This document shows, in pieces, positions 1 to 12,800 of a DNA stretch of 26,894 bases (its first letter is position 1; every line of letters begins with the position of its first letter). The notes under the pieces were generated by a model. It made no database searches. It saw only the letters and a program-made list of their open reading frames with translations, and was not told where the DNA came from. This DNA comes from Cylindrodendrum hubeiense (taxonomy: Eukaryota > Ascomycota > Sordariomycetes > Hypocreales > Nectriaceae). Made by a program: the position numbers and the translations under genes. The DNA lies in contig JAANBB010000495.1 in NCBI GenBank assembly GCA_014621425.1, positions 1 to 26,894 of the forward strand. The letters run 5' to 3'.

Positions 1-300
1 ACAAATTAAAAAAGATATTTAAAAGATACATATTAATATTCTAAGAGTTAAAGAATTAACTTATAAAACTTAAAGAATATAGTACAATTATAACTTTTAT
101 AAGAATTAATCTGAAAATAATTTTAAGAAAATATAATAATTATATTAATAATCTATAATATACTAATATAATAATATAAATATACACTTATTTTTAAATA
201 TTAATAAAAAGTCTTATATAAGTACAAGTTTAGAAAGAACCCACAAGTTCCCTAGATATATTATTAGTTATCTCATAACAATACCTACCAGTATATGTAA
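1..300. other. AT-rich tract, left edge of island
   Basis: The first ~240 bases are almost pure A/T with roughly balanced G and C. The composition returns to normal between about 235 and 300. No open frame of note, tRNA or known repeat is visible. The texture matches RIP-degraded repeat DNA of Pezizomycotina, but no second copy is available here to prove it. It is the left half of the island that flanks the HET gene. Confidence 0.6.
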
Positions 301-595
301 TACGGGTGGCGCAGCCCCTCCTGTTTAACACTAGGTTCTCAGCCTTATGCAGCCCGAAAGTCCTCCACTCAAAAGAAAGACCAGCTCAGTCACTAGATCA
401 GCCACAACGGTACTAAACCAATCCACATGCTGCACGTTTTGGCAGCAAGAAGAACAAACGTATGTAATAACTCGGATTAAATGTCGGTGCGTGGTAGCGC
501 CGCATAAGGCAGCGGGATTTTCGTGATATTTGCTGACTGTATGAAACTTGAAAGACAGTTGTTAGCAAACATCACCATTTGCCACAGACTTCAAG
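301..595 (+). promoter_or_regulatory. Upstream region of the HET-domain gene
   Basis: About 295 bases of near-normal composition lie between the AT-rich tract and the HET start codon. This stretch probably holds the core promoter and 5' leader. I see no clear TATA box. A short inverted pair, CCTTATGC near 344 and GCATAAGG near 503, is visible but may be chance. Confidence 0.35.
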
Positions 596-2689
596 ATGCC
601 CGATGACAGCCTCAGCGATATAGATACTGGACTCTTAGAGATGATGGGACTTGAGAAGGATTACGACAGGGCTAAGAAATTCGCATGCGCGCGTGCTGGC
701 GCAACGACTAGCATATATTCGCCCGAGGATTGGGATATTATTATACCAGCTATTCAACAGTGGGCATCGACTAAAGCCGTAAACTATAGCCCTTACACCA
801 AATCTGGACAACTATATGAGCCAATACACGATTCCCATGGAATTCGCGTGCTTTATCTTCAACCAGGCACTAGTAACGATAAACTCCGCGGCACTCTGCA
901 TCACTGTACGGTTGAATTTCGCAGAATTAACACTAATCCAGGATTCATTCCATCTAGATGGGCTTTATCTACAAAAGATCTCACCACGCCGATATACTAT
1001 ACTGCCCTTAGCTATTGCTGGGGCCCACAGGTATTCGACGCGAGTATCGAGTGTGACGGGTATGAGAAAAAGATCACTAAATCTCTTGAGGCAGCCCTCA
1101 GGCAATTACGCCAGCCTGATCACTCTATCGTCATGTGGATTGACCAAATCTGTATTAACCAAGAGGACGACAGAGAAAAAGAAAAGCAAATACCACTCAT
1201 GGGGATGATCTACACCATGGCTCTAAACACTGTGATCTGGCTAGGTGAAGGCAGTGTCGGGTCGTATACCGCCATACAACTCCTCTATAGAATTAGTCCG
1301 TGTTTACAGCTTGGTAATTCGGATAATTCAGTCGTGAGGCCCGAGGATTTCGAAAGAATTGGCCTTTCGACTCCAGATTCTAAAGCTTGGAAGGAGCTGT
1401 GGAACCTCTTCTCTCGGCCGTGGTTCACAAGGGTCTGGATTATTCAGGAGGCCATTCTGCCAAAGGTGGGGTCACTCTGGGTTGCTTGTGGTGAAAGTCT
1501 TATCCCTTGGGAGATTCTTGATTATTCATGCAATCATCTCGTAACCTGTGGTATTTCCGACTGGATGAGGAACAGCTTCGCATCTGGAAGCACCAATGGA
1601 GACGTCTGCCAACGGGCCCTGAACCTGGCTGAAATGAGAGAGTGGCACCAAACAAATCCTAACAGTTCTCATCTCTTTGACATCTTGGTCAGGGCACGCA
1701 ACGCACAATGCTATGATCCAAGGGACAAGGTCTATGGACTCTTGGGTGTGTGCAACGACACGGAGAAGGCAGCGGTCAGCGTTAGTTACGCCAAGGATTG
1801 CACTACAGCCGGGCTATTTCAAGACTTGACGAGCCGTTATCTAGGACATCACGCCTGGGGACCTGGTAGGGCTTTGTCATTTGCGGATCATGAGTCTCCG
1901 GATTTGCCCTCTTGGGTTACGGACTGGAGGGTGCCTAGTCTGGTGGTTCCATTAGGCGGCTTGTGGGCAAAGAGTGTCTACAATGCATGCGGACGGTTTA
2001 AAGGCAGGTATCTGCATGATATGGATTCTCTAATTAGAGGCGAGCTCTGCGTCCAGGGCATACAAGTCGACACCGTTGTCAAGATTGGCGAACTGTTAAC
2101 GGATCCGGAGCTAAGCTACACTGATCCGGCCGTCAACAACAAGACTCTACTTGCATGTGTCGACTTTGTTTCGCAGCTTCAACAAAACTCACCCATTGAT
2201 GTCTTCAGTGCGTTCTGGCATGCTGTTGTGGCTGGGAAGAATGAGACAGGCCAGCTCAAATGCCCGTCATCTTTTGCCGAGATCTTTAGTCTTCTCCTTG
2301 ACGAATCAACCGGTCGACCGCCTTCCCTTCCTGGGCAGACATACTCAGTGCGACAGAAACGGCCCAAGGGAAAAGGCAAACTGGAGCTGGCAAACCTTTC
2401 GTCCCGTCTTCCAGGGCAGACCTTTCAGAACATTCGCAAAGCCATGAAAAAAGCATTGCAGAATCGACGACTTGGAATAACTAAAAAGGGGTACCTGGGA
2501 CTGTTTCCTCAACGGACCAGAGATGGAGATAGGATATATGTGCTGAATGACTGTCCTCTACCATTCACAATGAGGCAGGCAGTGAGTGATAAGCTGCGGC
2601 TGGTTGGAGAGTGCTATATCTATGGAATTATGGATGGTGAAGCTGTGGAGAAAGAAGATATTGTCCTTGAAAAGTTTGTCCTAGTATAG
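596..2689 (+). CDS. HET-domain (heterokaryon incompatibility) protein
   Basis: A single uninterrupted frame encodes 697 aa. The HET (PF06985-type) domain is clear. ALSYCWG lies at residues 137-143, MWIDQICINQ at 180-189, RPWFTRVWIIQE at 274-285, and DPRDKVYGLLGV at about 374-385. This order and spacing are typical of fungal HET proteins. The roughly 310-residue C-terminal part has no domain I recognise, and there is no signal peptide or membrane segment. HET domains act in the cytoplasm in allorecognition and programmed cell death after hyphal fusion. Many members of this large family have no known role, so the specific function here is unknown. Third codon positions are more A/T-rich than in the downstream housekeeping genes. 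The gene is flanked on both sides by AT-rich repeat-like DNA but has no premature stops. The ATG at 596 (AAGATGC context) lies upstream of all conserved motifs. Confidence 0.9.
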   Translation: MPDDSLSDIDTGLLEMMGLEKDYDRAKKFACARAGATTSIYSPEDWDIIIPAIQQWASTKAVNYSPYTKSGQLYEPIHDSHGIRVLYLQPGTSNDKLRGTLHHCTVEFRRINTNPGFIPSRWALSTKDLTTPIYYTALSYCWGPQVFDASIECDGYEKKITKSLEAALRQLRQPDHSIVMWIDQICINQEDDREKEKQIPLMGMIYTMALNTVIWLGEGSVGSYTAIQLLYRISPCLQLGNSDNSVVRPEDFERIGLSTPDSKAWKELWNLFSRPWFTRVWIIQEAILPKVGSLWVACGESLIPWEILDYSCNHLVTCGISDWMRNSFASGSTNGDVCQRALNLAEMREWHQTNPNSSHLFDILVRARNAQCYDPRDKVYGLLGVCNDTEKAAVSVSYAKDCTTAGLFQDLTSRYLGHHAWGPGRALSFADHESPDLPSWVTDWRVPSLVVPLGGLWAKSVYNACGRFKGRYLHDMDSLIRGELCVQGIQVDTVVKIGELLTDPELSYTDPAVNNKTLLACVDFVSQLQQNSPIDVFSAFWHAVVAGKNETGQLKCPSSFAEIFSLLLDESTGRPPSLPGQTYSVRQKRPKGKGKLELANLSSRLPGQTFQNIRKAMKKALQNRRLGITKKGYLGLFPQRTRDGDRIYVLNDCPLPFTMRQAVSDKLRLVGECYIYGIMDGEAVEKEDIVLEKFVLV

Positions 2690-3008
2690 GTCGCTATATT
2701 ATAAGGTAGATAATAGGTTGATGTTAACTTGCTTATTTCTTTAATTAGTGCTTAATATATCTCTTAGGATAATATTTTCTTATTTCAGTTAGTTTTAGGG
2801 ATAATAATAATTATTAGATTAAAGAGTAATATAATATAATTAGAGATAATAAAAGCTTTTTATTTCTATTTAATAAAGAGTTTATAAATTGTTTTTTATA
2901 GAAATTTCTAGATTTAGAGAAAAGATTCTAATAATATCTCTATTATTATTTAATAACTGATAATTAAATTTTAATATAAAATTAAAATATATTAATATAA
3001 TATAAAAT

Positions 3009-3097
3009 AATTAATAAGGTAATTACTAGAGGGGCATAACTTTTTGCTACGTGGGTATGATCTTACGCGGGCATGACTTTTTCTATAATCCTTATTA
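3009..3097 (+). repeat. Left arm of ~90-bp inverted repeat
   Basis: Its reverse complement aligns with 3811-3900 along nearly the whole length, sharing segments such as TAATTACTAGAG, ATAACTTTTT and ATCTTAC. In the central stretch the differences are transitions (G/A or T/C). This arm keeps many Gs where the other, read as reverse complement, has A. It also contains two related 16-bp steps, CTACGTGGGTATGATC and TTACGCGGGCATGACT, which differ mainly by C to T. Confidence 0.75.
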
Positions 3098-3302
3098 GCT
3101 CAAAAAAAAGGATCTCCACATATACATATAATTAAAGGTGGTGAAGCTAGCTTAACTAATAGCTATTATACCTATATTAAGTCCGTGATTATAATATTCT
3201 GCTATTATTATATTAAGATAGTATAATTTTAATTTCTTGTATTTGAATTCTTAGCTTAACTATAAGTAATTAGAATTATATTATATTATAATAATATTAT
3301 TA

Positions 3303-3441
3303 GGTTATCTTAGTTATATTATAATAGTATTATTAGGTTATCTTAATATAATTTAATAGTATTATTATAATATTATTAAGATAATTTAATAGTATTATTA
3401 TAATATTATTAAGATAATTTGATAGTATTATTATAATATTG
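3303..3441. repeat. 33-bp-period AT-rich tandem array
   Basis: The segment TTTAATAGTATTATTA recurs at about 3352, 3385 and 3418 (the last with one A/G change), an exact period of 33. Further left, TAGGTTATCTTA recurs at 3301 and 3334, the same period. The left units carry TTATCTT where the right units carry its reverse complement AAGATAA, so part of the unit is flipped or near-palindromic. There are about four units in all. Confidence 0.75.
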
Positions 3442-3810
3442 GTATTATACTTGATATGATAACTTAAAGGGTATAATAGACTTGGTTAGTATAATGGACT
3501 CAGTGGGTTAGTATTATACTCTATATGATGGTGCTTTTAAGGGATTAATTAATTGCTAGGACTTGGGCTTTGATTTTATCTTTGAGATCTAGGATCTGAT
3601 TTAATATTAGTTTATTAATAATAAGGTATGTTTAATCTGTCGGAGGGGGATGGGGAGGGCTGATTGGGGGTGGGTTCTAAGAGTAGTTATTAGGATATTT
3701 ATAATAATTATTCCTTGAGGTAAGATTATTTTAATTATAATAAGTTAAATATTAAGGGATATAAAGAGAAAATATAATAGAATTCCTATATACTAATAAT
3801 TATTTTTAAA

Positions 3811-3900
3811 TTAATAAGAATAGTGGAAAAGTTATGTTTATGTAAGATTATGTCTGTGTAGTAAAAAGTTATATCTCTCTAGTAATTACTATTAATAATT
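3811..3900 (-). repeat. Right arm of ~90-bp inverted repeat
   Basis: This is the partner of 3009-3097. Read on the top strand it has TATGTTTATGTAAGATTATG where the reverse complement of the left arm keeps several Cs. It has therefore lost more cytosines on the top strand than the other arm. Confidence 0.75.
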
Positions 3901-4016
3901 AAAATATCTATATTAAGATTATATAGTATTTACTAAGAGTTAATAAATAAAAAGTATTATACTAAGAAAATAATATAATTAACTAACTAAATTACTTTAT
4001 AATAATAATTAGACTN

Positions 4017-5382
4017 TGGGATAATATTTGACATGCAGACACCAAGCAGAGTTTTTTTGCCGACGATGAATCTGGGCGGAGTGATTCCTGGGGCCTCCAA
4101 GAACCCTGGACAATGAAGGATCTAGTGAGGTCTTGAATTCCAAGGGATGAGGTTGATTTGCCCCTTCAGAAGGGGCGTAGTTGGCGCCGACAAATTACTA
4201 AGCATCATTTCACTTACACTTACACACCATCTCCCTGACTCCAACCTAACCGACCTCCCTTAGGTGAGACAAAGAGGGTCCTTGTAGACAAAATTCCACG
4301 GGTCACCAATTAGAACAGACAGCGCGGAGCAGAAGAAGTTTTCAACATCACAGGGGGCTTCAGCCATGAACCGGGCCCGCCCCTCGCTCGGAGTTAACAG
4401 TCATAACCTCCCTTGCAATGGCTTCTGGCCTTAGACACGGGAGCGTCCCTGGCCACCCTGTTGAATTGATATAAAGGGCTTCGTTTCAGTTTGTCTTGTC
4501 GGTGCGGATCTCTCGCTCCTTTGTCGACGCCTGCTGCTGGAGTCATCCAGGTGGGGGACTGCATCTGCGAAGTCCCAACCTGAGCATCATTACGAGACCC
4601 AAGTCTTGACGTTGGGATATGAGCTGGGGTGTTCCGTAGGGCTTGGACTCCTGGTACGAGACCTGCTGCACAGTACCTACCTATTCAAGATGGGTCTCAC
4701 GCCAAGACACTGCTCATCATCTGATCGTCATGAATCAACACTAAGATAATAGGTCGGAATCCTAGACGGCGGGTTTTGCCTGAGACTGCAAATGTTTATT
4801 TGCCATTCATATCCTGCTCATCCGCTAACACTGTTCATCTTTTTCCAGGGTTCTGGTGTTGGAGAGGAACTGATAACAGAATCTGATGGTGGGTCTGGAT
4901 GGACTCTTCAGAAAGCCAAAAGATTATCGGGAAGCAGCGCAACACGGCAACTGCAATGGAGTTTTCTAGTGCACTGCACAACTGCCTGCCTGCCTGCAGA
5001 AAAAAAGACAAAGAATCTCTTGAATTGAATCTCGTCATTGAATCCTTTCTTTCTAATACCACCGCCTTCCAACAGTCAATGCTCCCAGACGTGCCTTCAA
5101 GGTCTCCTTGTTCCCTAAAAATTGACAGGGGCTTCCCCGGTTGCTTTGGTCCGCGCTGCCGCTCAATCAATCACCCACCCACCCCACCACTTTAAATCCG
5201 ACGCCACATTCGCGAGGCGCGTGCACAGGCGAGATTGGACGCGTCTTCGAACCTCAACTCCTCCCTACTGTGACATCTTTTGTCATCGCCACTTCTCGGA
5301 CCGTACGCCACATCGACCCTCCCTTCCACTGTGCACATCCGATCGAAACACAACAAAACCTCCCTCCCGTGCGTTAGGCGTC
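4017..5382. promoter_or_regulatory. Intergenic region and presumed 5' leader of smc5
   Basis: GC-balanced DNA with no supportable gene; the short open frames at about 4792-5195 overlap each other and resemble nothing. Visible elements are a TATA-like GATATAAAG near 4467 and an imperfect hairpin at 4549-4560/4571-4581 (AGGTGGGGGACT against AGTCCCAACCT, 10-base loop). There is also a good-looking 3' splice site, with CTAAC at 4825-4829 followed by a pyrimidine run and CAG ending at 4848. Pyrimidine-rich stretches at 5160-5380 fit a fungal 5' leader directly before the smc5 ATG. The transcription start is not determinable. Confidence 0.4.
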
Positions 5383-8945
<3,563 letters not shown>

Positions 8946-9879
8946 TGGAAATTAATCGTGTGGATATTTCGTCCTTTTTGGGTTGGTTGAGACTGACATG
9001 GTGAAATGGCGAAGGGTCTTCTTTTCGGGGCTCTGCTTGAGATTTGGAGAAAGAGATAGTATATGATGTATACCCACGACTTATGAACTCATTCCTATCG
9101 CTCATCGTATATTTGGTTCCTGTAGGATGTGTCGTGCCTAAACTTTAATACACCTGCCATGTCAAGATCGAAGGGCCATAACAGGTTCCTTGCGTAGGCA
9201 GAGATGTCACTATACAATCACGTTCGGCAAGTAGAACACATTGAATCCGTGGAAGATGCCCAAAGAGTAAATATCAATTATCAAGCCAAACAGAGAAACA
9301 CTTCATTTCATCATTGACCCTCCCGCGAACCATTTGTCTCCCGCGTCGAAGTGAAAAGCTCTCTCGTCGGAGCCCGTTTCCCAGCCCAGCTCCCGGTGGG
9401 AAATCAAAGGGAATCAAAGAAACCAAGCACCACATCCAGTTCCCCATTTTCTTATTTTGTGGTTGGCTTGTGGAAAATCTCCCCATATAGTACATGACAT
9501 GTTCTGAAGACAAGGGCGAAGAAAAGAAAAAAAAAGTAGAAGAAGAGTAGTAGTAAAAGAAGAATGGGAAGAAACATGTAGGTCGCCATCCTCCTCGTGC
9601 CAAGCAAGTAGGAGTGGGACAAAGGTTGTGGTTGTTAAGTTGAGCTGGCCAATATGGACGGAAATGGCGAAAGGGGGTCGATGATTTGAAAACAGAGAGG
9701 TATAAAAGGCTGTGCACGAAAACAACAAAGCGTAACCTTGGGAGGACCGAAACTCCATTTCGCCTTTGTGAAGGTCAAGATATACAGACGTTGAAATAGC
9801 CCATCGTCCGGGCAAGCTCGATAAGGCGGCGGGTATATTGCGTCGTGAATGCATATGGATATCCAGCAACAGCGTTGGA
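8946..9879. other. Convergent intergenic region (3' ends of smc5 and Tea1-like gene)
   Basis: 934 bases between two stop codons that face each other. It should contain the two 3' untranslated regions and polyadenylation sites. A purine-rich tract at about 9505-9575 on the top strand (pyrimidine-rich in the leftward transcript) is the only obvious feature. The open frames here are low in complexity, and I do not support a gene. Confidence 0.5.
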
Positions 9880-12800
9880 TTAAGCGCGTCGAGTCTTCTC
9901 CCCGTCACTGTGGTGCTCTTCCGTGTCAAGCCTCTTGCGCCAATCGGCCAGGCTCTCGCTGAGGCCCATGCCGGCGGAGGGGTCATCGTCCTTCTTGACG
10001 CTCGAGGTGGTTTCAAAATCGAAGTTGGTGCTCAGACGGTAGTTCTTGTTGGTGGCCTCCCATTGACTCCTGAGAGTCTCTAGCTCGTTGGCGAGGTTGT
10101 CCAGTGCGGCACTGTTTCTAGCTTCCAGGCCATTCGTGACAGGGCCTCCATAGACACTCTCGCCCTCGGAGCTCTCAGTTCGAGCATGGCCCAAGCCAAG
10201 CCCGTTAACGGCGGGGGCGGTGCCTGTCTCAGAGTTCACACTAGGAATTTGTCGGCTGCGACGGCGGTAATTGTCGACGGAGTGCTCGACCTGGTCGAGA
10301 AGGAGAGCTACCTTCTGCTCAGCATCGGTAGCCCGTTGCTCGAGAAGAGAGTTCTCTGACTGCAATTGCTCGAGATCCTTGCGATGAGAATGGAGCGTCT
10401 GCGTGACATTTTCATTACTCTTCAGAGCTTCGTCACGCTGATTCTTGTTGTCTTCAAGTTCTGCTTTTAGAGCCTCAAGGTTCTTCTCCATGTCAACCGC
10501 TGATTGCTGCAAGTCAGCCTCCAAAGTGCTAATTTTCGTCTGGAGTGCAGATCTCTCAGCCTCCCATTCTGCCGAAACGGCAGACTTCTCGCCGTCGGCT
10601 TCGAGACGATCCTCAAGCTCCTCGACCTCTAACTTGAGACGCCCATTGTCCGCCTTGTAGCGAGAGAGCTGGTCCTTGAGCTGTTTGAGCATCTTCTCAG
10701 TGCCCTTGACGTAGTGCACGGCCGACTGATAATCGCTCTCGAGCTGTGAGAGCTTCTCACGATACGCAGATTCGGACTCCTGCACTTGGATCGCAAATAC
10801 TTGTTTTGTTTCTTCGTGTGCAGCATTGGCACTGGCGAGCTGCGACTCAAGATCCCGGGCGCGGCTCAGGTCTGGTGATTTCGTTCCAGGACTTGTGAGG
10901 CCGCGAGCACGAATGGCGCCTGTAGGACTGATGCCTCTCTCGCCAAGAATGTCTTTGAGCGCATTATGTTGCACTGTCATGGCATTGGTCTCGAGTTGCT
11001 GCGCGGCGAGTTGGTTCTTCAGGTCCGAGTTGGCGGCCTGTAGGCTCTGGGTATCCCTCAACGTAGACTGCAGTTGTCTCCGGATACCGACACCTTCCCG
11101 GCTAGATTGTTCCTGGTACTGCTCCAGACCAGCGATACGCTCCTCGGCACCACGAAGTTTATCAGCCGCAGCATCTGCCTCTTGCTGGTACTTCTTTACT
11201 AAGGCGGTTGATGTTGCGACCTGAGACTGGAATGCGGCGATACGGCCAGCATCCGCCTTGCTTGTGTCAGACACATCCCGAGCGGAAATCTTATCGAGGC
11301 CTGATATGATGGCTTGACGATGAGTCCTTGCTTCGGCTGCATGCTTTTCAGAGAGCTCCTCAGCATCGCGCAATCGTTGGGTGGCAGCAACGAGCTCAGC
11401 AGTTCGAGTCTCGTGCTCGAACTTAAGCTTGTTCAACTGACCCTCCAGTTTCTCCCTCTGGCCACGCTCTTCGGTGAGCCTCGACTCCAGATGGGTGTTG
11501 GCCTCCTCCGAGGACAACATGGCGGCCCTGAGGGACTCAAAGGTGTCATGGTGGTCTTTGGAGCTCCCGACAGCCTCCTGATATCTGTCGTCCAAGTCGT
11601 CCTTTTCGATACGCAACAGCTCCAAGGCCGCAACAGCCTCAGCCGATGCAATCGACTGCTCACGGGCTTCTTGTTGGACCATATGGAGCTCTGCCTTGAG
11701 GCGCTCAACGTCCGTCGAGGTTTGCTGCTTATAGCTTTCGAGGTCCGTCATCCGCCGTTGAGCAGCATTTGTTGTATCATCTGCCAGATGACGTGCCCTC
11801 TTCTCAGCCTCGAGCTCGGCCTTCATCGATTCTAGCCTCGTTTGAAGATCCTTCTGCAGGTACAGGGCAGCAGCGAGTTTTCTGCTGAATTCGCCCGATC
11901 TGGCATCGGACTCCTCGCGCTCGCCATCGAGCTGCGGCGTGCTTGCAGTGCTTCCACCCATGTGGGCTGCCAGCTTAGCCTTCGCATAGACGGCTTCTTG
12001 GATCGCCGCGTCACGTTGTTTCTCTGCCTCAGCAACCTGCCTGGCGGCGAGCACTGCTTGCTTGTCTACAGAATTCTGAACGTTCGCAAGTTCCGTCCGC
12101 ATCGCTAGAAGCGCTTCGATGAGGGGCCGATCTTCGTCATCAAAAGTCTCGGTGGCTTTGCTATCGAGCACAGGGCTGTAGGATGCATTGGGAGTATAAC
12201 CAGACTTCCTGGCAAGTTCTAGCTCCGAGGCATACCAGGCATTCCGGTTGCGTGCGGAGTCCAGTTCTTTGAGGAGAACGACTGTTTGAGAGTTCCGGGC
12301 CGACGATCGTCTGGAAAGGGGATTGCTAGGTTGCCGAGTGGGTTGTGGCGGAGAGGCGGGGCGCGGAGCAGGAGGCTTGAGAATAGGTTCCATTGAGGCA
12401 TCGACCGAACCTGGAGCCCGAATTGGTCGAACCGGTTTGTTCTTGACAACGTCTCCATTTGGCTGCTCTTGCTTGGATCCTGTTCTTGACACCGGTTGGG
12501 TGGGTGTCCGGCCGTTCGTTACTGGAGCTTCCGTCTGGGCAACGATCTCACGTGCAACAGGTGACTGGTTAGTGGCAACCTTTGGAGAGGCCGACATGAG
12601 ACTCGGGTCATTGGACTGCGCGCGGACTCTTCCGACAGCAGATGTATCAACAGTAGGTCTGGCTGGCATAGGACCCTGGGGGGGAGGCCCTGAAGGCGGG
12701 GAAGTGGTCGCAGCTCTTGGAAGCTTAGAACCTATAGGACCGGTACTCAGGGGGCCAGGGTGTTCCACACCATGCGGAGGAGACCTGTGACCATTCGGGG

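Larger units (their letters stand above)
3009..3900. mobile_element. Possible degraded inverted-repeat transposon remnant
   Basis: Two inverted ~90-bp arms enclose about 710 bp with no surviving coding frame. This is the architecture of a MITE or an internally deleted DNA transposon decayed by C-to-T mutation. I could not define a target-site duplication because the flanks are A/T-rich and may extend the similarity outward (weakly to about 2930 and 3990). An inverted segmental duplication without transposition is an alternative. No transposase family can be assigned. Confidence 0.4.
2690..4016. other. AT-rich, RIP-like degraded repeat region
   Basis: About 1.3 kb of strongly A/T-rich sequence starts right after the HET stop codon and ends abruptly at an ambiguous base (N, 4016). 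It contains the inverted-repeat pair and the 33-bp tandem array listed separately, and a short G-rich pocket near 3640-3680. I found no coding frame of useful length. The composition plus transition-rich divergence between the internal repeats is the pattern expected from RIP. A formal RIP index (TpA/ApT, CpA+TpG over ApC+GpT) was not computed. Confidence 0.75.

Noticed and set aside
1..60. Match of CTAAGAGTTAA near the left edge to the flank of the right inverted-repeat arm (about 3934)
   Set aside because: It is only 11 bases in extremely A/T-rich DNA and is expected by chance. It is not enough to claim that both sides of the HET gene derive from one repeat.
4792..5195. Small overlapping frames upstream of smc5
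   Set aside because: They overlap in several frames and both strands with no motif. The region is better explained as an intergenic or 5' leader sequence.
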